A stretch of DNA of 64,000 bases from Pedobacter sp. L105 (GTDB lineage Bacteria; Bacteroidota; Bacteroidia; Sphingobacteriales; Sphingobacteriaceae). Each line of letters begins with the position of its first letter. The first letter of the stretch is position 1. The notes below the pieces were generated by a model. That model searched no databases. It saw only the letters and a list, made by a program, of their open reading frames with translations, and was not told where the DNA came from. The position numbers and the translations under genes were made by a program. The stretch is taken from assembly GCF_009765875.1 (NCBI RefSeq), contig NZ_LMUP01000002.1, positions 62,001 through 126,000 on the forward strand, read 5' to 3'. Positions 18,523-26,871 of the stretch are shown here, in pieces.

Positions 18523-18639
18523 TTATTCCCTATGTGGATTCCCAACAGAATCAACCCTGACCACACTGATCAAAGGATGCTCCGCCTTAGGCAGTTGACT
18601 AAACTGCAGAAATTCACTTATCGTTTTGAAACGTTTCAT
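18523..18639 (-). pseudogene. severed N-terminus of the AraC regulator (in-frame stop)
   Basis: On the minus strand an ATG at 18639 opens 38 codons (MKRFKTISEFLQFSQLPKAE, then HPLISVVRVDSVGNPHRE) and then a TAA at 18525-18523. One codon later, in the same frame, comes the ATG of the 265-aa regulator. The peptide matches the usual start of Bacteroidota AraC proteins (KTISE...LPKPEHPLISV). It sits only 5 bp after the upstream oxidoreductase stop, as an operon partner should. A single-base nonsense change would explain the split. Confidence 0.75.
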
Positions 18640-18644
18640 CTGTT

Positions 18645-19622
18645 TTAATTTTCCTTTCTAACCTCCAGCACCAGTTTACCGCGCACGTGATAGGTTGCGC
18701 TTTCGCGATGTGCCTCGGCTACTTCTTCTAAAGGATATACTTTGCTGATAATGGCTTTAACCTTTCCCTCTTCAATCAGTTTGGTAGTTTCATCAAGTGA
18801 TGAAGTGTAGGCAATGCCGCCGCCACCAACCAAAGTGCTTGTCACATCCTTTTCTGCCGATGCCTTTAGGACTTCATCGCTGATCGGAACATCAAGCTGG
18901 GTACACACAAATATACCACCCTTCTTCAATACCTGTACAGAATTTAATCGTGTATGGTTATCCCTAACAGGCGAAGCATTGAATACAAGGTCTATATTGC
19001 TCAGCAATTTGTCAAACTGCTGAGTTTTATAATCGATCACTTCATCGGCGCCAAGCTTTTTTAGAAAATCAAAGTTGTTTGCCGATGCTGTTCCAATTAC
19101 ATACGCGCCCTTTGCTTTTGCAAACTGCACCGCCAAATTGCCTACACCACCCGCAGCGCCATGAATAAGCACGCGGTGGCCTGGCTGTACTTTGCCCAGG
19201 TCAACGATACCATTCCAGGCGATAAGCGCACATGAAGGAATTGCCCCTGCCTCATTAAAAGATATATTCTCAGGCATTAAAGCAAACTGGCTTGCCTTAG
19301 CAGTCAGATATTCTGCGTAAGCGCCATCACCCGGAAAATTGGGCACGCCGTATACTTTATCGCCTTTTTTAAAACTAAGAACCTCGCTGCCAATTTCCTC
19401 AACAATACCGGCTGCATCCAGGCCCAAACCCATAGGCAATTTTAAAAAAGACCTTAAAAGATCGTTTCCACCCTGGCGGATGATATAGTCTGCGGGATTT
19501 ACACTACTGGCATATACCTTAACCAGGATCTCATCAAGTTTAGGAACAGGACATTTTACTTCTTCCAATTTCATTACCTCCGGACCACCAAACTCATTAA
19601 CTCTTATAGCTTTCATAGACAT
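18645..19622 (-). CDS. NADP-dependent MDR-family oxidoreductase (quinone-oxidoreductase-like)
   Basis: ~325 aa starting MSMKAIRVNEFGGPEVM, the classic zinc-independent MDR/quinone oxidoreductase N-terminus. The GroES-like domain contains VNPADYIIRQGG...GLDAAGIVEEIG. The Rossmann domain carries VLIHGAAGGVGNLAVQFAKAKGAYVIGTAS. Structural zinc Cys residues are absent. These enzymes reduce quinones, enones or alkenals with NADPH in the cytosol. It is the first gene of a likely two-gene operon with the AraC regulator 5 bp downstream, which probably controls it. The frame can be extended 9 codons upstream, but the family start is at this MSMKAI. Confidence 0.92.
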   Translation of the reverse strand: MSMKAIRVNEFGGPEVMKLEEVKCPVPKLDEILVKVYASSVNPADYIIRQGGNDLLRSFLKLPMGLGLDAAGIVEEIGSEVLSFKKGDKVYGVPNFPGDGAYAEYLTAKASQFALMPENISFNEAGAIPSCALIAWNGIVDLGKVQPGHRVLIHGAAGGVGNLAVQFAKAKGAYVIGTASANNFDFLKKLGADEVIDYKTQQFDKLLSNIDLVFNASPVRDNHTRLNSVQVLKKGGIFVCTQLDVPISDEVLKASAEKDVTSTLVGGGGIAYTSSLDETTKLIEEGKVKAIISKVYPLEEVAEAHRESATYHVRGKLVLEVRKEN

Positions 19623-19799
19623 TTGTTTTTTACTGATACAAATTTCCACAATTGTCCTACAGCAGATTTAGCCTGAATACGGTTTGTTTTAGTCGAAATT
19701 ACCGGGGATGAAATTCAACGATATCATCTTAGTGAACCAGAAGGTTTCGGTCCTGGTTGTGATCTCACTTAGACGCTGATCAAACAAGTTGACGGAAAG

Positions 19800-20864
19800 C
19801 TAAGGAACTGCTTTAAATGAATTTTGCCTTTTGAAATTAAGATGTGCACTATTATACTTCCCCTTAGTATTCCATACCGGCTGCAAACTTTTAAAAGCAT
19901 TGCTAAATTGCAGCAATTCCAGTTGGTACGCGGGCAATTCCGATCCTGGAACCCTTAACATATCTGCCACGTCTTTCCCTAACAAATAGCGCATCAATCC
20001 GGTTATTTCACCGGCAGCTGCTTTGGAAGCATTTGCTGATGTGATATATTGTACCAATAATTGCGTTAACTCAGCTCCATGAGGAGAAACTTTAAACTGC
20101 CTTTTGCTGATCGCTTTTTCCAGTAGTTGAGCTTGCTTGCTGTCCTCGGGTATTAAATCCTGATCAAGTCCCAGCAAGTACCCAATTACATTCCATAGAT
20201 GTAAGAACCCCTTTTGTTCTGTTTCACTGACAGCAAAACCTAACTTTCTTAACCCGCGGATCACGATGAGCGAAAAGGAGAGATTGGTACCCGCCATATC
20301 TTCCTGATTAATGGGCAACCCCCATCCATCCTGCCAATGACCACTTTTTAAGGTGTAAAATCGGGCCGCAGCGTGTGTCAGTCTTATTTTAAGGATACTT
20401 GCAAAACCTTTTCCATTGGCTGCAAATGCGTTTGGCGCCATTACATCCCAAACAAAAGTGGCTGTGTCTGTTAATCTTTTAGCGGTTTCATTTCGCATCC
20501 TGTCTGACAGGTAAAGAACCATTGCGCCATTGCTGGCGGTATAACAATAAGGAAGTGACAGCAAACCAAGCAGCGTCATGATGTTTTCTGCATGTTTTGC
20601 AAAAAACGCGGAACCGATTTCCATCAATAAACGGTTAGCCCATTGAGGTGATTCATTCGCTTTGCTAATAAAAGCCGATTGAGGATAAACAGCAACTAAA
20701 TTCCGTAGATCAGTATTGTACCTGGTTTGGCTAAGTACATCACGGAAAATAGTTTTTTGCTGTGTATCAGTATCAGCAAAGACAGCTTGAATCAGCAGAT
20801 CTGCAGGTGCATCAGCAAGCTGTCTTTTAGCCGTTAAAAATTCATTGGAATATCCCTCGTTCAT
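19800..20864 (-). CDS. DUF2236/MpaB-like oxygenase-family protein
   Basis: 354 aa, all-helical. The family core is visible: an RLTHAAARFYTL segment with the HA.vR haem-ligand-type motif, then PINQEDMAGTNLSFSLIVIRGLRKLGF and LWNVIGYLLGLDQDLIP. This matches the DUF2236 domain shared by MpaB-type oxygenases and latex-clearing protein, which bind b-type haem. Substrate unknown. The sequence has no signal peptide. It is a single gene with no obvious partner. Confidence 0.82.
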   Translation of the reverse strand: MNEGYSNEFLTAKRQLADAPADLLIQAVFADTDTQQKTIFRDVLSQTRYNTDLRNLVAVYPQSAFISKANESPQWANRLLMEIGSAFFAKHAENIMTLLGLLSLPYCYTASNGAMVLYLSDRMRNETAKRLTDTATFVWDVMAPNAFAANGKGFASILKIRLTHAAARFYTLKSGHWQDGWGLPINQEDMAGTNLSFSLIVIRGLRKLGFAVSETEQKGFLHLWNVIGYLLGLDQDLIPEDSKQAQLLEKAISKRQFKVSPHGAELTQLLVQYITSANASKAAAGEITGLMRYLLGKDVADMLRVPGSELPAYQLELLQFSNAFKSLQPVWNTKGKYNSAHLNFKRQNSFKAVP

Positions 20865-20916
20865 CTATCAATTCATTAACTTGTTTCCTACTGTAAGTTA
20901 CAAAAACAAACGTGAA

Positions 20917-21153
20917 TTATTCCGAAATACTTTGTTCAGTAGAATTACTGTCAGGCTCTTTAAGAAGATCATTTAGTTTGTTTTTTAGCTGGATAATTTC
21001 TTCATTCTTTTGATTGAGAAATTCTTTCATCGCCCTCATCTGCAGCAATTCACTTTTCCTTTGTATGTACAATTCTGACAGTTCATGAGACAAAATATCA
21101 AACTTTTCATAAATTACAGAGATACCAAATCTCTTTTTTGGTTTTAATGACAT
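20917..21153 (-). CDS. small coiled-coil hypothetical protein
   Basis: 78 aa. A basic N-terminus (MSLKPKKRFGISVIYEKF) is followed by a heptad-like helix (ELSELYIQRKSELLQMRAMKEFLNQKNEEIIQLKNKLNDLL) and a polar tail. No known domain is recognised. It lies 131 bp downstream of the radical-SAM operon on the same strand and could be its last gene or independent. Confidence 0.55.
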   Translation of the reverse strand: MSLKPKKRFGISVIYEKFDILSHELSELYIQRKSELLQMRAMKEFLNQKNEEIIQLKNKLNDLLKEPDSNSTEQSISE

Positions 21154-21284
21154 TTCGGGCTGAGGGACGATTGTTGAAAATTATCTTTCGTGATTTATAG
21201 ATGGACTTCCAAATTCTAAATAAATTCAATTAAATAAAACGGGTTAGAATATTTCAGACTATCAATAGAAAAAAAGTAAATATT

Positions 21285-22181
21285 TTAAAATAATGAAATT
21301 TGAGTTGGAACAAAAGATTGGCTTATTAATGTGTCCTCAAATAAAATCTGCTGTCCAATTATCTTTTTTAAAGAGAACATGAATTGTTGATGTGCATTTT
21401 CAAATATCAAAGTATCACCAATAAGCCCTATGCCTTTGCCAGAAATAGATTCAGGCTGTTCATTTGATATGTCTATTATATTAGTTTGTATAACATTATC
21501 TTGCAAATAATACTCATCAAGGAAGTTGTAAGATTGCCCCATAATTTGCTGTTCAAAAAGATCATTTATTCTGGCAATCACTCTCTCCAATATCGTCGAC
21601 GCTTTTTTTAAATCAGTTCTATTTTTTAAATATTGCCTTTTTTGATCACTTCTCAAGGTTTCAGCGAGTTTGAGCTCTTTTGATATCTTTTCTTCAATGT
21701 CTCTTGCCTGATAAGCATTGTTACATTCAAATATTACTGTTGCTACTCTTGCCCCCTGTTCCAACCAACGTGTTAGATATCGTTTTTGCTGGGATATACC
21801 AACCTTTATCTGATGTTCATCGAATAATGCTAAATATACATTATGTGGCAATAGATTATATTCCCGTTGTTTTAAACTTAACTCCGAAACAGCGACATTA
21901 TAAAATGAAGGATTAAAGCTATTGAATGTAAAACAGTCGTAACAGATACCTTCCTTTTTATTAGTCATGGAATTAACATGCGGACAAGGAAATGAATCAA
22001 ACGTTCGTAAATCATAACGCCCGATACAAAATTTTGCTGGTAACGGTTTGATAGTAAAAGTGTGACCAATAATGTTTAAATGATAACGATTCACGAGCGT
22101 ACCATCTATTTCATCAATAACGAAATATGGGCTGCCCGAATTAAAACCGTAACCTGAAAGCACTTTAATGATGTTTTCCAT
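21285..22181 (-). CDS. DUF2797-like Zn/GIY-YIG-type protein
   Basis: 298 aa. Four cysteines in the N-terminal half (Cys52, Cys66, Cys80, Cys83; patterns FCIG, PCP and C..CF) are placed like a zinc site. The family signature CYDCFTFNSFNPSF follows. Residues 115-142 (VYLALFDEHQIKVGISQQKRYLTRWLEQGA) resemble DUF2797 and the GIY-YIG nuclease core, with VYL for GIY and KVG for YIG, Arg134 and acidic residues near 163. The C-terminal ~90 residues are unassigned. Predicted to bind and possibly act on nucleic acid, which is inference. It is the last gene of the tight radical-SAM operon, 3 bp after the MazG-like gene. Confidence 0.75.
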   Translation of the reverse strand: MENIIKVLSGYGFNSGSPYFVIDEIDGTLVNRYHLNIIGHTFTIKPLPAKFCIGRYDLRTFDSFPCPHVNSMTNKKEGICYDCFTFNSFNPSFYNVAVSELSLKQREYNLLPHNVYLALFDEHQIKVGISQQKRYLTRWLEQGARVATVIFECNNAYQARDIEEKISKELKLAETLRSDQKRQYLKNRTDLKKASTILERVIARINDLFEQQIMGQSYNFLDEYYLQDNVIQTNIIDISNEQPESISGKGIGLIGDTLIFENAHQQFMFSLKKIIGQQILFEDTLISQSFVPTQISLF

Positions 22182-22184
22182 AAA

Positions 22185-22445
22185 TTATATTACTAAATCC
22201 TGTAAAGTTCTGATCATCATCGCAATTACATGAATTCCCTCTGTCTTTAATTTTAACAAATCTCTATCCTGTTCTTTCTTCTTAATCTCGTCCCAAAATT
22301 CATCAAATTCTTCGGAAATTATGGCATAGCCTTCGTGTAAGGAATTTAGCTTTGTGGGAAACCTTTCTTTTGCACTTTGCAGCTCACTTTCAATCTCTAA
22401 TATTAATTGTATATCAAATTCCTTTAACTGTTCTCTAGTAATCAT
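22185..22445 (-). CDS. MazG-like nucleotide pyrophosphohydrolase-type small protein
   Basis: 86 aa, all-helical. The segment HEGYAIISEEFDEFWDEIKKKEQD followed by EGIHVIAMMIRTLQDL has the EExxE ... Exx(D/Q/H) layout of phage-type MazG-like NTP pyrophosphatases. The second metal-binding position is His here instead of Asp. Such enzymes hydrolyse (d)NTPs to NMP and pyrophosphate, often as house-cleaning or nucleotide-processing steps. It lies 6 bp after the nucleotidyltransferase and 3 bp before the DUF2797 gene, so it belongs to the operon. Activity is unproven. Confidence 0.65.
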   Translation of the reverse strand: MITREQLKEFDIQLILEIESELQSAKERFPTKLNSLHEGYAIISEEFDEFWDEIKKKEQDRDLLKLKTEGIHVIAMMIRTLQDLVI

Positions 22446-22451
22446 AATATT

Positions 22452-23369
22452 TTATAAATCAAATTTTAGTATACGGAAATACTTATATCTTTCAATTTTC
22501 CTGGCTATAGCATAATTAGTATAGGTGAAGAAAGCGTCGTTTATAATATCAAACACTAAATCAAATCTCTCCACTATTACTTTCTGATTATTCTTCAATA
22601 CCTTGTTAATATCATCCAGTAATTTTATGACTCGTTGATCTACAAAATACTTATTAAAATTTAAAAGTCGTGTACCATCCGTATTTCTGAAAATAGTCAT
22701 GTTTTTTACTGCAACATGCATATTTTCAGAGTTGATATTTTTCTGGAGATCATCAGCAAACAGAACATATTGGAATTGGATAAGAAGCTCTTTAACATAT
22801 TCAGAAAACTGCAAATAAATTAATAAGCTATTTTGTTGAATTTTTTCCTCAAGTATGATTAAATGCGCATAGTTAAAATAAGCTTCAGTATTTTTCATTA
22901 CTTGAGGTATATCTAATCTGGCTATATCATTGATCACAAATTGTATAGTATTATTTAATCTCTGATCAGCATCATTAATTATTTGTTTTGCACAATCATC
23001 TTCAGCATAAATAATTTGAAAAGCATTTAAAACAGCAAATACCCGAGTCAAAGAGCCATAATACATTTCTTTTCTAAAACTTGATATAGTATAAACCTGA
23101 ATATCCATTGGAAAATTGATCTCCTCACCATTATATTCTACATGGCTGATTAGAAAATGGGCGAGGAAATCTTGTGGATTATTTAGCAACACATCTTCTA
23201 CAAGTACTACAAGGTCTAAATCAGAGCTCTTTCTCATTGTTGATGGATTAATTGAAGAGCCAATCAATAAAATTGTGTGGAACGATTGTAACGAAATATT
23301 CAATTCATCAGCAAATTTCTTGCAAATGAATTGTTGAGCAATTATAGTGAGGTCGTTATCAGTGAACAT
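22452..23369 (-). CDS. nucleotidyltransferase-fold protein (Pol beta/MNT superfamily)
   Basis: 305 aa. Residues 31-55 (HTILLIGSSINPSTMRKSSDLDLVV) contain the GS...DxD nucleotidyltransferase signature, with Asp50 and Asp52. A possible third acidic residue is in FPMDIQVY. The remainder is a long helical region (IARLDIPQVMKNTEAYFNYAHLIILEEKI...) like the HEPN/KNTase C-terminal helices. The family transfers NMP groups to small molecules, proteins or RNA. Here it sits 6 bp from a MazG-like gene and 38 bp after a radical-SAM gene, consistent with nucleotidylating the operon's product or a protein. Confidence 0.75.
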   Translation of the reverse strand: MFTDNDLTIIAQQFICKKFADELNISLQSFHTILLIGSSINPSTMRKSSDLDLVVLVEDVLLNNPQDFLAHFLISHVEYNGEEINFPMDIQVYTISSFRKEMYYGSLTRVFAVLNAFQIIYAEDDCAKQIINDADQRLNNTIQFVINDIARLDIPQVMKNTEAYFNYAHLIILEEKIQQNSLLIYLQFSEYVKELLIQFQYVLFADDLQKNINSENMHVAVKNMTIFRNTDGTRLLNFNKYFVDQRVIKLLDDINKVLKNNQKVIVERFDLVFDIINDAFFTYTNYAIARKIERYKYFRILKFDL

Positions 23370-23407
23370 ATTATCTTTAATTTGTGTATTGCGGTAAATA
23401 TTATCGA

Positions 23408-24562
23408 TTAACTAGTTAGCTGAAAAAGACCTTTATAAGCTTCTGAATCAATAGAGTTTCGTCCACAGTCTTCATAAAATGGTAAAAATCCATACTCAGA
23501 ATAAATAGTCTGTAATTCTTTCCCCATTAGCAGTATTTGTTCTACGGTAGGTTTTGGAAAATTTTCTAACGGAGTTCCAGGATCCGTATGTAAAACGTTA
23601 ATTACTGGTGACACCCCCATATCTGCCAAATAAGTAAGTCCGGATTTCAAACTTTCTAAAGGTTCAAGCCCACCAACCAAAATAGAATACACTTTATTTT
23701 TTCCTAATACACTTACAGCCTTCTCTAAAGCATCAAAAATATGCTGTCTACCACCAGTTTCAACTTTACCAGGACAATATTGCTCAAATAACTGTATATC
23801 AAAGACCTCGGTATTCATGGCAAGCCCTATATCAAGGTCTTTTAACTCTTCAAGTAATTCTAAGTTTTCAGGTGGATATACTATCAGATGGACGTCTATT
23901 TTTTTGCCAGAATCTCTCACGGCTCTTAAGATGGACTTTAAAAGTGAAGTATAATGTAGAAAACTTCTATCTCTATCTTTAAAATTCCCGCCGTTCAACA
24001 TTACTTGTTTTGCTGGACATTCCTCATCTTGAAGAGCTAAAATTACGGACTCATAGATGAGATCTGGATTGATAGTTAATACAAAATCGGTGCCTTTATC
24101 TCTGTTCTGGCTTATTGAACAGTAATGACAAGGTTTGTTAATCTCAACCAGATGACATTTTCCATAGGCAAATATTCCTAATGATCCTCCACCATATAAG
24201 GTGACTATTTGAGATAGTTTCTGTTTATTTTCCAGAAGTTGTGAGTAGAAAGCGGGCTTTAATGGAAAAGAAACAATATGCTTGAAATAAGTATTTTTAT
24301 TGATCAGAAAATATATATCATCCATATAATCTAATAACCATTCTGAATCAGTTTCTACATTTATAGAAACAATCAATCTAAGGTTTTCCGGATCAAGGTA
24401 TAACTCTTGAGGTATTCTGACATGCCTCAACTCGACAGGGTCAGGGTTACCATAAGCTCTTCTCTTTTCTAAATATTTAACGCTAAAATTATTTATAAGA
24501 TTTTCAGTCAGAGATATTCCTTTGGATAATAACTCTGCTTTAAGTTGGATTGGCGTATACAT
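23408..24562 (-). CDS. radical-SAM-type protein with an expanded cysteine motif
   Basis: 384 aa. The segment GGGSLGIFAYGKCHLVEINKPCHYCSIS places Cys136, Cys145 and Cys148 in a C-x8-C-x2-C arrangement, not the usual CxxxCxxC. Barrel features of radical-SAM enzymes follow: VMLNGGNF (GGE-like strand), VHLIVYPPENLELLEELKDLDIGLAMNTEVFD, YSILVGGLEPLESL, and a late SPVINVLHTDPGTP. An N-terminal ~130-residue region is unassigned. Predicted to bind a 4Fe-4S cluster and cleave SAM; the substrate is unknown. The gene starts 1 bp after the stop of the upstream B12-binding radical-SAM gene, so the two are almost certainly made together. Confidence 0.78.
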   Translation of the reverse strand: MYTPIQLKAELLSKGISLTENLINNFSVKYLEKRRAYGNPDPVELRHVRIPQELYLDPENLRLIVSINVETDSEWLLDYMDDIYFLINKNTYFKHIVSFPLKPAFYSQLLENKQKLSQIVTLYGGGSLGIFAYGKCHLVEINKPCHYCSISQNRDKGTDFVLTINPDLIYESVILALQDEECPAKQVMLNGGNFKDRDRSFLHYTSLLKSILRAVRDSGKKIDVHLIVYPPENLELLEELKDLDIGLAMNTEVFDIQLFEQYCPGKVETGGRQHIFDALEKAVSVLGKNKVYSILVGGLEPLESLKSGLTYLADMGVSPVINVLHTDPGTPLENFPKPTVEQILLMGKELQTIYSEYGFLPFYEDCGRNSIDSEAYKGLFQLTS

Positions 24563-24563
24563 G

Positions 24564-26702
24564 CTATTTGCTATTTATAAGTTCCCAATTATGTTTATTT
24601 AGCCACAAGGCTACCTGTTTATCAATCAATAAATATTCTTCATCACTAATAACTGTCCGCAGTGATCTTAATTCTATGAGAAATTCCTCCACCAGCGAAT
24701 CAAAATGATCACTTAATAAATCCACAAATAAAGTGTTTCTAATGGCCAAATCGGCATTTCTCCATTGCAGAGCTAAATTGGCAACTTGCTGTATTTCTGC
24801 TTTATCAGGCTCATGCAGAAGTCTTAAGTCGTTGTTTGCAACAGATAGCATTTTTCCTAATAAAGTATAAGAAAACCTTTTTATTTTCCTCCTGAGTTGT
24901 ACGATCGACTGTCTTACGAATGCATTAGAGAATTTGATAATACTCTTTAGTAGATAATCAAGAGAAAAATTTCTATCCACCCATTTTTGTGCTGATGTGC
25001 TGATGATACCAATATCGGGATTGCGATAATGTGCGCTTCGCTTACCCATTGAAAATACATGTTCCTCAGCCAAACCTTCCTCTTCGACTAAACGCAAATA
25101 TTTAGATCCTATCAGACTTTCCATGGAAACAAGCATATATGATATCTCAGTGAATAATTCAGCATTTGTGGTATGTTCTTCTACATAAGAATCATTAGAA
25201 ACACAATCCAAAATTTGTTCTTCAGACAGAGAATTATTGGGCTTAAGTATAATGTCCTTTCTACCCTGGAATTTATAAGATAGGATCAACTCCTCCATGC
25301 TCATTAGCGGGTCAAATGTTATATATGTCAATCGTAATGGTACGCCAATCGTAGTTAAAATACGAACGGCAATAACATTCTGAAGGCATGTAGATTGTTT
25401 ATCAAAACGTTTCAGTATACTGTCAACCCCAGACTCTACCCCAAAAAGCATTCTATCCAATCCCGTAGCCAAAAGATTCTTCCAGAAATTGATTTTTTTG
25501 ATCTGCTTAACTTTATCTTCAGCCACCTTTAATGGTTTGTAAACCTGATCCACTCTCGTACTTGATTCAAACTTAAATCCATTTATAGATAGCAATTTTC
25601 CAATATGTAGAGCCCTCTTATGCACATCATCCTCTATAGTATTGTAACCAATAAACTCTTCATCAACTAAAAATATCTTAGGATTAATTTTTGGATATTG
25701 GTCAAACACAAGTCTGATGAAAGGCAGTATCTGTTCAATGTCTTGAGCTGCATCACCAGACCAGGCACCCTTATGTGCTCTTGGGCAAAATGAACAATGA
25801 TAAGTACATCCTCTGCTGGACTCCAATTGCATCACCCCATTAAAGGCAAGTGTATCCTCCAGTAAATCGAGTTCTGGAACAATATATGTATTCTTGTCAT
25901 CCTTTTTTTTAACCGTGGTAATGGTCTTGTCACCTTCTTTATAACTTATAAAGTTGACAGACTGCTTCTCGATTTGTCCATGCCAAAATGCTACAAGATC
26001 TTTCATGGTAGTCTCTCCATAACCTTTGGAGATAAGCGCGTAAGGAAAGTTGTTTAAGATTAAATCTGAGTTCAATGTAGATAGGCTTCCCCCTAAAATT
26101 ATGAGTGGATTATAACCCGGTAGAATTGATATTTGATCAAGCAAATCATCAATAAGATCCTGCTGGCCGAAAGTTGCAGATATTCCGATAATTTCAGGTT
26201 TTTCAGCATTTATCTCATCAATTATTATTTTAATTGACTTATCGAATTGCATATCACATAAGTCAACTCTCCCCACAAAATTACTTCTTATTGCACCAGC
26301 AATATCTGAAATACCCAAAGGGAATCTTGGGAGGGGAAAATTATCTTTATGAAATAGAGAGATCAACTTTATATACGGAAATGTGATAAAATATATAAAA
26401 TTTGAGGAATCCTTTACAGGAAATAGATAATGATCATCTATCTTAACTATGTTATCCAAAAAAACTGAGAAAGAATTTTTAAAATTTAATGGGATATCAA
26501 TATTTTCAATTGGATAAAGTAGAAAGTCTTTTTCACTAATTTGGAAAATTGCACATCTAGTCAATAGGTCTCCAATAACGGCGAAAAAATATTTTATTGG
26601 ATAAATCTTCCGAATTTCATCTTCCATCTTAGCCGCACATAAAAAATCTTTGTTTATTTTTTTTAGTGTGCTGTTCGAAATAAAATCTGTAATACAACGC
26701 AT
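24564..26702 (-). CDS. B12-binding-type radical SAM protein
   Basis: 712 aa. Residues ~150-240 (KPEIIGISATFGQQDLIDDLLDQI...PLIILGGSLSTL...YALISKGYGETTMKDL) have the Rossmann-like pattern of a cobalamin-binding domain, without a DxHxxG motif. The radical-SAM core follows at ~290-520: LESSRGCTYHCSFCPRAHKG with Cys299, Cys303 and Cys306 in a standard CxxxCxxC, then LFGVESGVDSILKRFDKQST. The ~180-residue C-terminus is helical and unassigned. Such enzymes perform methylations, ring contractions or rearrangements on unactivated carbons. It is the first gene of a five-gene minus-strand operon. The DNA is visibly AT-rich compared with the sensor cluster. Confidence 0.88.
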   Translation of the reverse strand: MRCITDFISNSTLKKINKDFLCAAKMEDEIRKIYPIKYFFAVIGDLLTRCAIFQISEKDFLLYPIENIDIPLNFKNSFSVFLDNIVKIDDHYLFPVKDSSNFIYFITFPYIKLISLFHKDNFPLPRFPLGISDIAGAIRSNFVGRVDLCDMQFDKSIKIIIDEINAEKPEIIGISATFGQQDLIDDLLDQISILPGYNPLIILGGSLSTLNSDLILNNFPYALISKGYGETTMKDLVAFWHGQIEKQSVNFISYKEGDKTITTVKKKDDKNTYIVPELDLLEDTLAFNGVMQLESSRGCTYHCSFCPRAHKGAWSGDAAQDIEQILPFIRLVFDQYPKINPKIFLVDEEFIGYNTIEDDVHKRALHIGKLLSINGFKFESSTRVDQVYKPLKVAEDKVKQIKKINFWKNLLATGLDRMLFGVESGVDSILKRFDKQSTCLQNVIAVRILTTIGVPLRLTYITFDPLMSMEELILSYKFQGRKDIILKPNNSLSEEQILDCVSNDSYVEEHTTNAELFTEISYMLVSMESLIGSKYLRLVEEEGLAEEHVFSMGKRSAHYRNPDIGIISTSAQKWVDRNFSLDYLLKSIIKFSNAFVRQSIVQLRRKIKRFSYTLLGKMLSVANNDLRLLHEPDKAEIQQVANLALQWRNADLAIRNTLFVDLLSDHFDSLVEEFLIELRSLRTVISDEEYLLIDKQVALWLNKHNWELINSK

Positions 26703-26846
26703 AATAATGAGAGTTAATTACGGTGAACTGATTACATAAATTTATCTAAATAAAAGATCTTATGCAAAATAAAATCAATATATATTATTGATTAGCAAAC
26801 ACTTATGAGACATTTGTCCTATAGACTTAAAGAGAATAATGTTTAG

Positions 26847-26854
26847 TATGTTTG
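26847..26854 (+). promoter_or_regulatory. putative -7 promoter box of the HAD gene
   Basis: TATGTTTG matches TAnnTTTG exactly and lies 17 bp before the ATG. No well-spaced -33 TTTG is obvious (the nearest is ~30 bp upstream). Confidence 0.4.
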
Positions 26855-26871
26855 TAACTAGAAATTAGAAA

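Noticed and set aside
22185..26702. Viperin-type antiviral radical SAM
   Set aside because: Neither radical SAM protein has the viperin-type NxxCxxxCxFCF segment; one has a B12-type domain and the other an expanded cysteine motif.
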